The translations under genes were made by a program, and so were the position numbers. The notes under the pieces were generated by a model that had not been told where the DNA came from, did not search any database, and worked only from the letters and a program-made list of their open reading frames with translations. From CAYLXX01 sp964484325 (lineage in GTDB: Bacteria > Patescibacteriota > Microgenomatia > UBA1406 > GWC2-37-13): a DNA stretch of 44,974 nt. This document shows positions 33,103 to 41,808 of this stretch, piece by piece. Every line of letters begins with the position of its first letter. Positions within the stretch are counted from its first letter, which is position 1. The stretch is taken from positions 1 to 44,974 of the forward strand of contig CAZAEE010000009.1 in assembly GCA_964484325.1 (NCBI GenBank), written 5' to 3'.

Positions 33103-34187
33103 CACAAAACGTTAAATCAAAAGGCGTATTATATCTTGAAAAAAATCGACTGCAAATCTATGTGGAAGGTAAACCGAATGTGCTTGTTTTTGATCTTTCG
33201 CCAACGGTATCGCATGATATCGAGATTTTCAATAGAGGGGAGCTTGAAAAAGGTTTATTGGCAGTAGCAAAAAACAATACTCTTCCTGCAACTGAATATA
33301 CTCTTATCTTGGCCCAAAATATTCTTTTTGAGAAAGATATTTCACCACCTTCAGCTGAGGAAATTCAGAAGTTTTTGGACGCAGTACCATTTGAGTATAT
33401 AAGCTCGAGGCAGTTTCCTAATGAAAATGGAGTGCGGGTAGTTGCAGCAAACCGGGATTTCTATAGTGTTTTTAACGAATTTTTCGAACAATATGGTTCA
33501 TCAATTTTAACCATCGTACCATACTTTGCTGTTAATCCACAGATGAACGGTCTTGATGAACAGTCAATTGCCACGGTATTCAGCCAATCCCGTCAATTGA
33601 TGAATTTTTCTTTAACAGATACTAACGATAAGGAGGAACTGATTATACGTACTCTTACGAAAGATCAAAAGAAAAGTGAAGAAACGCAAAAAAATAATCG
33701 AAATCTCTTCGCACTTTTGAGTGTCTTTGTTCTTTTGATTGGGGTACTTGGATTTATGCTCTTGAAGCCAGCGGCAAAACCGGCTAAACCTGTTATTCAA
33801 GCGGCTCCCGCTCCGATAGAACCTACAGTTGTTGAACCAACAGCTAGCTCTTCTTTGCCAATTACCATACCGCCAAGCCCATCAGTATCGTCTCAGTCAG
33901 CTACCATAGATAAAGGACAGGTCAAAATCCAGATAATTCATGATCCATCAACAACAACTAAAGCAGATGCACTCAAATCAAAGTTAAATCAGGCTGGGTA
34001 TAAAGAAGTTCAACTTCAAGATGGAGGATCGATCAATTTGTCAAAACCTTTGGTAATTTTCGATACTAAACTGTCAATAGATCTAAAAAATGATTTACTG
34101 TTGAATATAAAAAGTATGTTTCCTGATATAACAACCCAAGAAAGTCAGAACGCTCAGGTAGCGGCTGTTATCACCATCGGAAAATAA
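33099..34187 (+). CDS. GspL/PilN-like pilus platform protein with LytR_C-like domain
   Basis: 362 aa. A cytoplasmic N-terminal domain of about 200 aa (GVLYLEKNRLQIYVEGK, LFEKDISPPSAEEIQKFL, VVAANRDFY) has the general look of the actin-like PilM/GspL part. One TM helix near 210-228 (LFALLSVFVLLIGVLGFML) is followed by a Pro/Ala/Ser linker (to about 275) and a C-terminal domain VKIQIIHDPSTTTKADALKSKL resembling LytR_C domains. This cytoplasm-TM-outside layout matches GspL, or PilM fused to PilN. It probably connects the PilB/PilC motor to the envelope. It is the last gene translated in the main operon run. Confidence 0.65.
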   Translation: MTQNVKSKGVLYLEKNRLQIYVEGKPNVLVFDLSPTVSHDIEIFNRGELEKGLLAVAKNNTLPATEYTLILAQNILFEKDISPPSAEEIQKFLDAVPFEYISSRQFPNENGVRVVAANRDFYSVFNEFFEQYGSSILTIVPYFAVNPQMNGLDEQSIATVFSQSRQLMNFSLTDTNDKEELIIRTLTKDQKKSEETQKNNRNLFALLSVFVLLIGVLGFMLLKPAAKPAKPVIQAAPAPIEPTVVEPTASSSLPITIPPSPSVSSQSATIDKGQVKIQIIHDPSTTTKADALKSKLNQAGYKEVQLQDGGSINLSKPLVIFDTKLSIDLKNDLLLNIKSMFPDITTQESQNAQVAAVITIGK

Positions 34188-34209
34188 ACTTTTTTGGCAG
34201 AAATACCTA

Positions 34210-34256
34210 TTGACAACGTATGGCATTTTATATACGCTGAAATTAATCATTATAAT
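34210..34256 (+). promoter_or_regulatory. Promoter region of the pilin gene
   Basis: Two candidate elements: TTGACA at 34210-34215 with a poorer -10 (TATACG, 15-base spacer), and a perfect TATAAT at 34251-34256 with no clear -35. The second predicts a leader of about 17 bases containing AAAGG at 34270-34274, a possible ribosome-binding site. A separate promoter fits a pilin needed in larger amounts than the assembly proteins. Confidence 0.45.
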
Positions 34257-34279
34257 TTCCACTCGGACAAAGGCAAACT

Positions 34280-34744
34280 ATGACACTCAAGCATAAAAAA
34301 GGTTTCACGCTTATCGAGCTTTTGGTCGTGATAGGTATCTTGGCCATTCTTTTGGCGATTACGCTTATCGCTATCAATCCTGCTCGACAGTTTGCACAGT
34401 CAAATAACACCAAACGAAGCAGTGATGTTAATGCGCTTCTAAACGCCATCAATCAGCGAATGGCTGACAATAAAGGTGCTTTGCCTGTTGGAATCGACAC
34501 AACGGTGAGAACAATCACCAACGATTCCTCAATCACCAATCGAGTAGATTTGTGTTCGCTTCTGGTTCCGACCTATATCGCAGCCTTGCCAGTCGATCCA
34601 TTGACAAACAATGGAACACCTGTGACGGATTGTACATCAACGTACAACTCCAATTACACAGTGGTCTCTGCCGGTGCAGGAAACAGAATCACTGTCTCAG
34701 CGCCTGCTGCAGAATTGAACGCGACGATTCAGGTTACTCGATAA
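34280..34744 (+). CDS. Type IV pilin, probable major subunit
   Basis: 154 aa. The leader MTLKHKKG is followed by FTLIELLVVIGILAILLAITLIAINP with Glu at +5, the classic type IVa/pseudopilin start. The head has two cysteines (VDLCSLL and TDCTST), which may form a disulfide loop as in many major pilins. It has its own promoter region and is followed at once by an intrinsic terminator, unlike the minor pilins; this is why I call it the main subunit, though that remains inference. Confidence 0.9.
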   Translation: MTLKHKKGFTLIELLVVIGILAILLAITLIAINPARQFAQSNNTKRSSDVNALLNAINQRMADNKGALPVGIDTTVRTITNDSSITNRVDLCSLLVPTYIAALPVDPLTNNGTPVTDCTSTYNSNYTVVSAGAGNRITVSAPAAELNATIQVTR

Positions 34745-34762
34745 ACTTGCAGCTTACCTCAA

Positions 34763-34788
34763 AAAAACCCGCCGTGAGGCGGGTTTTT
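34763..34788 (+). terminator. Intrinsic terminator after the pilin gene
   Basis: An 11-bp perfect stem (AAAAACCCGCC/GGCGGGTTTTT) around loop GTGA, ending in five T. The matching A-run makes it usable in both directions. It is the only convincing intrinsic terminator I found in the window. Confidence 0.9.
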
Positions 34789-34792
34789 CTAT

Positions 34793-34798
34793 TATAAT
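34793..34798 (+). promoter_or_regulatory. -10 element TATAAT for the 34811 gene
   Basis: TATAAT starts 5 bases after the terminator's last T and ends 12 bases before ATG 34811. Its -35 would lie within the terminator stem. Confidence 0.4.
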
Positions 34799-34810
34799 AG
34801 CCGTAATTTT

Positions 34811-35860
34811 ATGAAGCATCCTCGAATTACGATCATCGTTTTAAACTATAATGGTATTCGTGATACTCGGGAGTGTATCAAAAGTCTTTTAAAAACTTCT
34901 TATAAAAACAGACAGATCGTCGTTGTAGATAACGGCTCAGTGATAAATGAGGCTCGAGTTTTAAAAAAAGAGTTTAAAAATCGATCTCTCACGTTTGTTC
35001 GTTTTAATACCAATCATGGTTTCTCTGGCGGAAACAATATCATTATGAAAAAAGTACGAACTCCTTATATCGCGTTGGTAAATAACGACGTTGTAGTGGA
35101 ATCAGGTTGGTTAACACCGATTATTAAGTTATTAGAAAATGACGCTAGAATCGCTGTGGTACAACCAAAGATTTTGTGGGCATACAATAGACACTACTTT
35201 GATTATGCCGGTGCTGCAGGCGGTTTTATTGACTTTTTGGGGTATCCATTCACACGAGGTAGAATTTTTACGACGCTTGAACCCGACAGGGGACAGTACG
35301 ATAAACGTACTGAAATTTTTTGGGCTAGTGGGGCAACAATGGTTATGCGAAAAAAGGTTTTGGAGGAAGGAGGCTATTTTGATGAGGCATTTTTTAACTA
35401 TATGGAGGAGATTGATCTCTGCTATCGAATTTTAAGAACAGGATACAACATCGTTTATGAACCAGTCTCGGTAGTTTTTCATAAAGTAGCTTCTACTGCA
35501 GGGAATAACAGTTTTCGGAAACGATATTTGGAACATAGAAATAATCTGTTATTGGTCCTTAAGAACTTTCCTATGGTTCAATTAGTCTATATACTACCAA
35601 TGCGTTTTTTTATGGAATTATTAAGCATAATCTATTACATCTGTATTGGTCGAGCTGATTTTGCTTTAGCCGCGACCAAAAGTTTTGGTTCATTTCTGAT
35701 TTTGTCGCCTGGATATCTTTATCGCAGACTGAAAGGTCGCAGGTTAAATTTTACTCTTGTAGACCGTCTTATCTACCCACGCAGCATTGTTTTTGACTAC
35801 TTCATATTGAAGAAAAAGACGTTCGAAAAGATTATGAATTTGGATCAGTCGAAAATCTAA
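34811..35860 (+). CDS. GT2 glycosyltransferase (rhamnosyltransferase-like)
   Basis: 349 aa. GT-A fold: ITIIVLNYNGIRDTRECIKSLL at the start, VVDNGS, the metal-binding VNNDVV in place of DxD, then WASGATMVMRKKVL and the ED-like motif FFNYMEEIDLCYRI, followed by VFHK. These features mark the WbbL/RfbF-like rhamnosyltransferase group, though the sugar is not certain. A hydrophobic region near 255-300 suggests membrane contact. The last 29 bases overlap the convergent gene. Confidence 0.85.
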   Translation: MKHPRITIIVLNYNGIRDTRECIKSLLKTSYKNRQIVVVDNGSVINEARVLKKEFKNRSLTFVRFNTNHGFSGGNNIIMKKVRTPYIALVNNDVVVESGWLTPIIKLLENDARIAVVQPKILWAYNRHYFDYAGAAGGFIDFLGYPFTRGRIFTTLEPDRGQYDKRTEIFWASGATMVMRKKVLEEGGYFDEAFFNYMEEIDLCYRILRTGYNIVYEPVSVVFHKVASTAGNNSFRKRYLEHRNNLLLVLKNFPMVQLVYILPMRFFMELLSIIYYICIGRADFALAATKSFGSFLILSPGYLYRRLKGRRLNFTLVDRLIYPRSIVFDYFILKKKTFEKIMNLDQSKI

Positions 35861-36608
35861 ATCTTCTTAAATACTTTGATTTGGCGAGCAATTTTTCTTT
35901 ATAGTAAAAAAGTACTTTATCATTTATAGGAAATTTTCTGAGAAATAAAGTTAACCGACTTATTGTTCCATTAGTAGTGTATATTTTTTTGTATTCCGGG
36001 TACTTTTTCAAAAGCTGCGATTGATAATAAAAAAGAGACTTATCAGAAAGCGCCTGATGAGAGGTATTATGCTGTACACCGATGGGTAAAACTGTAACTT
36101 TTAAACCTTTTTTTTTAGCCCAAAGACAATAGTCTGCACAATAGCAGTGCCAACCATCAAATGTTTTTTGATCGAACTGATGTTTATTAAATACTGCTCG
36201 TGGGATTATAAATCCAAGCTCATCAATTGTTAAAACTTCTTTGGACGAAGAAAGTTTTCTGCCCCATGGTTTGGTAAAGTGAAGAACATATCCGGTACGA
36301 CGATTCTGCCTATCTTTACCTGCAAATCCAGCGACACCTAATTTTGTTATCTTGTTAAGCTCTTTTTCAATGAGTATTAAATCATTCTGTTGAATAAAGG
36401 AAAAATCCTGATGCGCAAAAAAAATATACTTACTTCTGGGATTGGTTTGCTTAAAAGCATAATTAAGGCTTGAAGAAGCAGAGTGAAACTTTTCATGAGT
36501 ATTATTAATAAGTACTAAATCATAAGGTTTACTCTGTTTTTTTAAGGTTGGAAGAAGATTTTTACGAAGTACGTCCTTATTGTTAAAAGTACAAATTATT
36601 GAGATCAT
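35832..36608 (-). CDS. GT2-like glycosyltransferase
   Basis: 258 aa. It starts MISIICTFNNKDVLRKNLLPTLKKQ and has VLINNT and FFAHQDFSFI in the places of the GT-A nucleotide and metal motifs, so AHQD likely stands for DxD. GFIIPRAVF and WHCYCADYCLWAKKKG near residues 130-175 recall the small family Glyco_tranf_2_5. A surface-glycan sugar transferase is likely, donor unknown. One base separates it from the upstream GT2 gene, so they are co-transcribed. Confidence 0.7.
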   Translation of the reverse strand: MISIICTFNNKDVLRKNLLPTLKKQSKPYDLVLINNTHEKFHSASSSLNYAFKQTNPRSKYIFFAHQDFSFIQQNDLILIEKELNKITKLGVAGFAGKDRQNRRTGYVLHFTKPWGRKLSSSKEVLTIDELGFIIPRAVFNKHQFDQKTFDGWHCYCADYCLWAKKKGLKVTVLPIGVQHNTSHQALSDKSLFYYQSQLLKKYPEYKKIYTTNGTISRLTLFLRKFPINDKVLFYYKEKLLAKSKYLRRFRFSTDPNS

Positions 36609-36609
36609 A

Positions 36610-37434
36610 TTATCTTTTTAATAATAAATATCTCAATTTGTAAATAATACTTCGAAATCTGACTGGATAAAGAGCACGTAGTTTCCATATAATTTGGGCA
36701 ATTAAAAAGTGAGGATAATTATGTTTAAAAATTTTAATAAGTTCCAGTATTTTCTCATTTTGGATTCTATAATTTTTTTGACTAATTCCTTGAGGATTAA
36801 TTCTGTAATGAATCAGAAATTTTGGAATATTGTGAAATTTACTTAAAGTACCTAATTTCAACCAAAGTGCGTAGTCTTCAGCCGGTAAATAAGAGATATT
36901 GTATCCTCCTGCTTTTAAAAATATTTTCTTTCGCATCATTATAGAACTGTGAACAAATGATGCTTCCTTCAATATCCTATTCCTAATAGTTGAATCATTT
37001 ATTGAATATTTTGCTTTATAGATTTCCTTATTATGTTGATTACAAATAATGGCCCAAGTTCCAACCAATCCATAATCTAAATTTTTTTCAAGGAAATTTA
37101 CTTGATTTCTTAATTTATTCTTTCCACTCCAGTAGTCATCACTATCAAGTCTTGCTATAAACTGGCCACGAGATAAGGAAACTCCACGGTTTAAATTTGG
37201 GATATAACCTTTTCTTTTCGTATTTTTTATATAGATTATTCGTTGATCTTTTTTTATATAGTTATTAAGAATTTGATTTGTTGAATCCGTTGATGCGTCA
37301 TTGATAATTATTAGTTCCCATTTCGAAAATGTTTGGTGTAAAATGCTTTTGATAGCTTGTTCAAGATAATCTCCATCGTTATATGTGGACATTACAATTG
37401 AAACGATAGGTTTAGTTGTTTTTAAATTTGCCAT
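36610..37434 (-). CDS. GT2 glycosyltransferase
   Basis: 274 aa. Clear GT-A motifs: VSIVMSTYNDGDYLEQAIKSIL, ELIIINDASTDST and ARLDSDDYW (DxD near residue 97), then an acceptor region with PAEDYALWLKLG supplying the catalytic acid. The C-terminal 60 aa are basic and hydrophobic (IIWKLRALYPVRF). It starts 6 bases from the divergent PLP-enzyme gene. A possible -10, TTTAAT, ends 9 bases before its ATG and lies inside that other gene. Confidence 0.9.
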   Translation of the reverse strand: MANLKTTKPIVSIVMSTYNDGDYLEQAIKSILHQTFSKWELIIINDASTDSTNQILNNYIKKDQRIIYIKNTKRKGYIPNLNRGVSLSRGQFIARLDSDDYWSGKNKLRNQVNFLEKNLDYGLVGTWAIICNQHNKEIYKAKYSINDSTIRNRILKEASFVHSSIMMRKKIFLKAGGYNISYLPAEDYALWLKLGTLSKFHNIPKFLIHYRINPQGISQKNYRIQNEKILELIKIFKHNYPHFLIAQIIWKLRALYPVRFRSIIYKLRYLLLKR

Positions 37435-37440
37435 TCATTA

Positions 37441-38622
37441 ATGATTAAACTCATTAAATCAACATTTTATCACGAGCGTGAAACAAAAAAACGTCTAATT
37501 GAATTTATAAAAAGTGCTCAATATCTGAGTTTTGGACAAGAGTGTGAACTATTTGAGAAAAATTTTGCAAAATTTCAAAATAAACGGCATTGTATTTTCT
37601 TGAATAGTGGGAGCTCTGCCAATTTAGCTATCGTTCAGGCAATGCTTAATCTTAACAAGATAAAGCAAGGTGACTTAGTAGCTTTTTCAGCTTTAACTTG
37701 GTCGACAAATGTGATGCCAATAATTCAACTAGGATTGCATGCAGTACCTGTAGATGTGGAGCTAGATACACTTAATGTTTCCAGTTCAAAGTTATTATCG
37801 ATATTAACTAAATATCCGATAAAAATGGTATTTTTGACAAATTTATTAGGGTTGTGTCACGATATAGATAAAATACAACAGATTTGTGAAGATAGAAAGA
37901 TTATTTTATTAGAGGATAACTGTGAGGCGTTAGGGTCAGTCTATAAAAAGAAAAAATTAGGTAATTACAGTCTCGCAAGTACATTTTCATTTTATGTTGG
38001 TCATCATTTGTCTACCATTGAAGGGGGAGCAATTTGTACCGATAGCGAACAATTAGCTACAATGTTACGAATAGTGCGTGCTCATGGTTGGGATAGAAAT
38101 CTTGGGCTTAAAAGTCAGCTCAAGATTAGGAATAAATTCAAAGTAAATTCTACTTTTTACTCTCGTTATACATTTTATGAGCTCGGCTATAACCTTCGTT
38201 CAAGCGAAATAAATGGGTATTTAGGTAATATTCAGCTTTCCTTTATAGATGAAATAATAAAAAAAAGGAATAAGAATTTTTTATATCTTGCAAGCGAAAT
38301 TTATAAAAAGAATAAAAAGTACTATCAGCTTGTTTATAACCATATGGATCTGTTCTCGAACTTTGCAATTCCACTCATCTGTAGATCGGTAAGAATTAGA
38401 GATGAACTTGTAAAAAAATGTGCTAATCGCATCGAAATTCGTCCTATCGTTGGTGGCGACATTACTAAACAACCTTTCTTCAGAAAACAAATGCCAATAT
38501 TCTCTAATATTTTGGGAAGCTCTAACGCTAAGTTAATACATGAACAAGGTCTTTACTTTGGAAATAATCCTGAATTAACCCAAAAAGAAATGGATACTAT
38601 TATTAAAATATTTACTCTTTGA
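37441..38622 (+). CDS. DegT-family PLP enzyme with His in place of Lys (ColD-like)
   Basis: 393 aa. It has the aminotransferase-fold motifs LNSGSSANLAI (phosphate loop), LEDNCEALGS (PLP Asp) and SFYVGHHLSTIEGG. Where DegT aminotransferases have the Schiff-base Lys, it has H188. That swap is known from the sugar 3-dehydratases ColD and RfbH, which remove the C3 hydroxyl of a 4-keto-6-deoxy sugar. RfbH also binds a 2Fe-2S cluster through a set of cysteines I do not see, so ColD (PLP/PMP and glutamate only) is the closer model. A 3-deoxy sugar in the surface glycan is the inferred product. Single-gene unit between minus-strand glycosyltransferases. Confidence 0.8.
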   Translation: MIKLIKSTFYHERETKKRLIEFIKSAQYLSFGQECELFEKNFAKFQNKRHCIFLNSGSSANLAIVQAMLNLNKIKQGDLVAFSALTWSTNVMPIIQLGLHAVPVDVELDTLNVSSSKLLSILTKYPIKMVFLTNLLGLCHDIDKIQQICEDRKIILLEDNCEALGSVYKKKKLGNYSLASTFSFYVGHHLSTIEGGAICTDSEQLATMLRIVRAHGWDRNLGLKSQLKIRNKFKVNSTFYSRYTFYELGYNLRSSEINGYLGNIQLSFIDEIIKKRNKNFLYLASEIYKKNKKYYQLVYNHMDLFSNFAIPLICRSVRIRDELVKKCANRIEIRPIVGGDITKQPFFRKQMPIFSNILGSSNAKLIHEQGLYFGNNPELTQKEMDTIIKIFTL

Positions 38623-38626
38623 TCAA

Positions 38627-39805
38627 TTATTCAAACTCACCGACAATATTTTTTATTACTTTTTCCCAAGTATATATCTTCACTATTTTGTTTCTTCCTC
38701 TTTTACCCATCAAACTAGCTTTTGATGGATGAGTAATTAAATACTCCAATTTTTCTGCTACCTGATCGATATTCTTTGGATTAACTAAAAAACCAGAAAT
38801 GCCATTTTCAACATCCTCGGTCGTGATATTTGCACGAATAGCTGGTGTTCCACATGCTAAAGCTTCTTTTACAGGCAGATTACTTGATGTAGTGCCCATA
38901 GTTTCGTCATACGAGGAAGATAAATAGCACCTTGATGCAGAGTAATAATATGGCAATTCATCATAGGATATAAAGCCAGAGAAAAGTACGTTATTACTTA
39001 AATGCAGTTTTTCGACAAGTTGTTCATATTTTTTCTTAAACGGGGCATCAGGCCAGGTAGAAGTAATGATAAGTAATATTTGAGGATATCTGTCTATAAG
39101 TTTGGCTATCGTATAAAGTGCTAACTCCGTTTTTTTTAAAGGTAAATAATCAGTTGAATGAGTGATAATGACTTTGTTTTTAAATTTTTTAGATACATAA
39201 TTTAGTTTAATAGGACGAAAATGCTTTGTATCGACTCCCATGAGAGTTACTTTAGGGGTTTTTCTGTATATATTTGCAATGACTTTTTTTGTAACTTCGT
39301 TAAGCGTGAATATTTGCTTAGCTTTTCTTGTAGCCCAAGTATCTAAGGATTTATAAACTATGGCTAAAAGTGAGTTGGTAACTCTTTTTATAAAGTGAAA
39401 TTGTTGTATGAATTGTTTATTTTGAACGAAAGCTGGCTCGTAACAATAATAGTAGTAAGGTTTTTTGGAAAATTTGGAATATAGCGCACAGATCAAATTA
39501 GAAGGAAAAACTATAGCTACTATATAGTCAGCTCCTTTGAGATAAGGTCGAGCTCTGAAATATTCTATACATATCATAAAAGGTAGCAGAATCCAATAGA
39601 GACTGCTGTGTGAGGTAATAAATGAGTTTATCTCTATCGATATATTCAAATCAGTGAAGTTTTTGATGACTGCAGTTGAGCCACCTGCAACAATTAATGT
39701 AATTTCATAGTCTGAGCGTAATCTTTTTAAAACCTCATAGAGAAATTTTGTACCACCATTCATAAAAAGTAAGTGAGGATAATACCAGCATATTTTCTTT
39801 TTCAT
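38627..39805 (-). CDS. Glycosyltransferase family 4
   Basis: 392 aa GT-B enzyme. The N-terminus KICWYYPHLLFMNGGTKFLYEVLKRL contains the GG loop. The C-terminal domain has VIITHSTDYLPLKKTEL, LLIITSTWPDAP, SGFISYDELPYYYSAS and, near residues 300-330, SSSYDETMGTTSSNLPVKEALACGTPAI with the acidic donor-binding motif. Two hydrophobic patches near 70-90 suggest membrane contact. Its ATG overlaps the stop of the GT-C gene upstream (ATGA), so the two are coupled. Confidence 0.85.
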   Translation of the reverse strand: MKKKICWYYPHLLFMNGGTKFLYEVLKRLRSDYEITLIVAGGSTAVIKNFTDLNISIEINSFITSHSSLYWILLPFMICIEYFRARPYLKGADYIVAIVFPSNLICALYSKFSKKPYYYYCYEPAFVQNKQFIQQFHFIKRVTNSLLAIVYKSLDTWATRKAKQIFTLNEVTKKVIANIYRKTPKVTLMGVDTKHFRPIKLNYVSKKFKNKVIITHSTDYLPLKKTELALYTIAKLIDRYPQILLIITSTWPDAPFKKKYEQLVEKLHLSNNVLFSGFISYDELPYYYSASRCYLSSSYDETMGTTSSNLPVKEALACGTPAIRANITTEDVENGISGFLVNPKNIDQVAEKLEYLITHPSKASLMGKRGRNKIVKIYTWEKVIKNIVGEFE

Positions 39806-41790
39806 ATACTTTTAAGATCATTTATAAGTTCCTTTCTAAACGTTTTTTTGTAATAAATTTCGACAGTTCTCATCTCTTTGACCTGCCCGCACCACTTATA
39901 TCCTGTATAAAGTTGTAGATAATACTTGCGAATAAGGGGGTAAAGAGCGATGCCATTTTTCATGTTTTCAATACCTTCAGAACATTTTTTATACGCTTGA
40001 ATCTGGCTAATGCCAAGGCTTACCCAAGCGCCTGAGTTAGTCGAGTCCACGACCGTGGCTTTTTTGTAGTAAGAGATAGCCTCATTAATGTCTTTGTATT
40101 GAAGAATAAGAAAATTGCCAGTGTTCAGCAATCCATTTGAATATAATGTTGGAATTTCCTGGGCAATAAGATTTTCTTCATTGGGTTTGAGCGTGTCAAG
40201 CGTTGGTGGCTGAATAGACTTCCAAAACGATCTGGATTCAGCTAGGTACGTACTTTTATCGGGAAGATCTTTCTTATAAATGAGTTCATAGACCAATCCT
40301 TTTGGTATCAATAGCGAGTCTTTCGGAACATATTGGATCTGGTAACTAGCATAGACCGGTCTTCTTTTTCGAATTTCTTCAAGAGTTAGGCTTGGTAGCT
40401 GTTGCATAGGTGCGTTGGGATTCTTACGGTAGTAGGTGTTAATTTCCTGGTCAAAATACGTATTGCCACCAGGACCTGGCGGGTGTATTAAGTCAACATC
40501 AGCCCGTTGTTTTAAAACATAGTGATAATACCAAACGTTGAATGTTGTTGTGTCACCGTATAAGTGAAGGACAGCATGAGGGGTTAACGGCTTAAGAATA
40601 TCTGCCGCGAGAGTGTCACCGATATGCGTAGTTGATAAGTCAGTCTTCGGAAAGTTATAAACAAAAGATAATACAGGTACGATAATAAAGTATCCAATCA
40701 GTACGGTCGCGAATATTTTATTGACAAAAAATTTCTCAAGAAATTCTTTCATAAACAGGAAACCAAACGGGACAAAAAACATAAGAATTACGCTTGACAT
40801 GACGTAGAATCTCTCAACAACACCCCACTCAGCGCTACTTGTCGCCAACGCATTTATGTAAAGAACCAATAGGGGGCCAGAAATTATATAACTTATGGTG
40901 AGCGCTCCTAGAATTCGTCTATTTTTTATTCCCAGGTAAATCGCACCCATTACGATAATGAACATTACTTGATAGGAAAATGTAGAAATAATTGTTTTAA
41001 AGTAATTGTTTAGTAGGATTGATCCCGTTTGCCCAATAGAAGAGGTATTTGAGATATAGCTGTAGTCTTTACGGAAAATGAGATGAAATAGATTGACCAG
41101 GGTATGAGGATTGTCCCAGTTGACAACAGGATGAGTTGATGCTGCGATTAAAGGATATATATAAGGTAAAAAACCGGCCAGCCCTGCAATAAGTATATAA
41201 AGAATATTTGTTTTTTTGCTTAAGATGAGATTTAAATGCTTCGTGACTAGAATAAGTACTGCCGGAAATAAAAAAATGATTGTTTGATGATGAGTTAAGG
41301 CGAGACCACAGAAAAAAAACGTCAAAAAAAGATATTTCATTTTTTTATCAAAGTAAAACATCAATGACAAATAAAGGATCACGATCGTGAAAAAATTATT
41401 CAGTCCAAATACTTCGGGAACTTCTCCATGAAACCAGAATAAATAGGAAAACGCTAGTATGGAGCATGAGAGAAGACCGATGAACAGATTTTTGGTAATT
41501 TTAAAGGAAATTTTATAGAAAAAAATCAATCCAATAAAAGATGAAATGGCCGATACTAACGCAACTTTAGCAACCGGTGGCCAGGAGAGCGGCAGGTGAG
41601 AGGCGATAAATCCTAAAAAAGTAAACAGAGGATAGCCCGGCGGGTGAGGTACGCCAAAAACATACGCTGCAGTCACCAGATCGCCAATGTCGCCGCTATA
41701 TATATCATGAGTAATGTTGTGAAGATATATGAGTCCAACAAATGTAAAAAAGATAGTAACAATCAGATTTTTTCTGTATAATGCATCCAT
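39802..41790 (-). CDS. DUF2723-type GT-C membrane protein with TPR tail
   Basis: About 662 aa. YSGDIGDLVTAAYVFGVPHPPGYPLF near residues 30-55 is the signature of DUF2723 proteins, a GT-C group related to the protein O-mannosyltransferase TMEM260. About eleven TM segments run to residue 380, then a soluble domain and TPR-like repeats near 560-640 (INEAISYYKKATVVDSTNSGAW). It probably glycosylates exported proteins or glycans. I start it at ATG 41790; a TTG at 41802 is in frame but overlaps a TATAAT on this strand. The GT-C plus TPR layout parallels the protein at 11066. Confidence 0.8.
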   Translation of the reverse strand: MDALYRKNLIVTIFFTFVGLIYLHNITHDIYSGDIGDLVTAAYVFGVPHPPGYPLFTFLGFIASHLPLSWPPVAKVALVSAISSFIGLIFFYKISFKITKNLFIGLLSCSILAFSYLFWFHGEVPEVFGLNNFFTIVILYLSLMFYFDKKMKYLFLTFFFCGLALTHHQTIIFLFPAVLILVTKHLNLILSKKTNILYILIAGLAGFLPYIYPLIAASTHPVVNWDNPHTLVNLFHLIFRKDYSYISNTSSIGQTGSILLNNYFKTIISTFSYQVMFIIVMGAIYLGIKNRRILGALTISYIISGPLLVLYINALATSSAEWGVVERFYVMSSVILMFFVPFGFLFMKEFLEKFFVNKIFATVLIGYFIIVPVLSFVYNFPKTDLSTTHIGDTLAADILKPLTPHAVLHLYGDTTTFNVWYYHYVLKQRADVDLIHPPGPGGNTYFDQEINTYYRKNPNAPMQQLPSLTLEEIRKRRPVYASYQIQYVPKDSLLIPKGLVYELIYKKDLPDKSTYLAESRSFWKSIQPPTLDTLKPNEENLIAQEIPTLYSNGLLNTGNFLILQYKDINEAISYYKKATVVDSTNSGAWVSLGISQIQAYKKCSEGIENMKNGIALYPLIRKYYLQLYTGYKWCGQVKEMRTVEIYYKKTFRKELINDLKSI

Positions 41791-41807
41791 ACAATTGAAC
41801 AATTATA
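41777..41807. promoter_or_regulatory. Compact divergent promoter
   Basis: Two start codons lie 18 bases apart (41790 minus, 41809 plus). Minus-strand TATAAT at 41807-41802 serves the GT-C gene (11-base gap). Plus-strand TATAAT at 41777-41782, inside the GT-C coding region, or TACAAT at 41790-41795, could serve the receiver gene. Confidence 0.4.
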
Positions 41808-41808
41808 T

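Noticed and set aside
41791..41802. Upstream TTG start (41802) for the DUF2723-type gene
   Set aside because: It lies in a TATAAT of the same strand; ATG 41790 follows 12 bases later and gives a normal basic start before the first TM.
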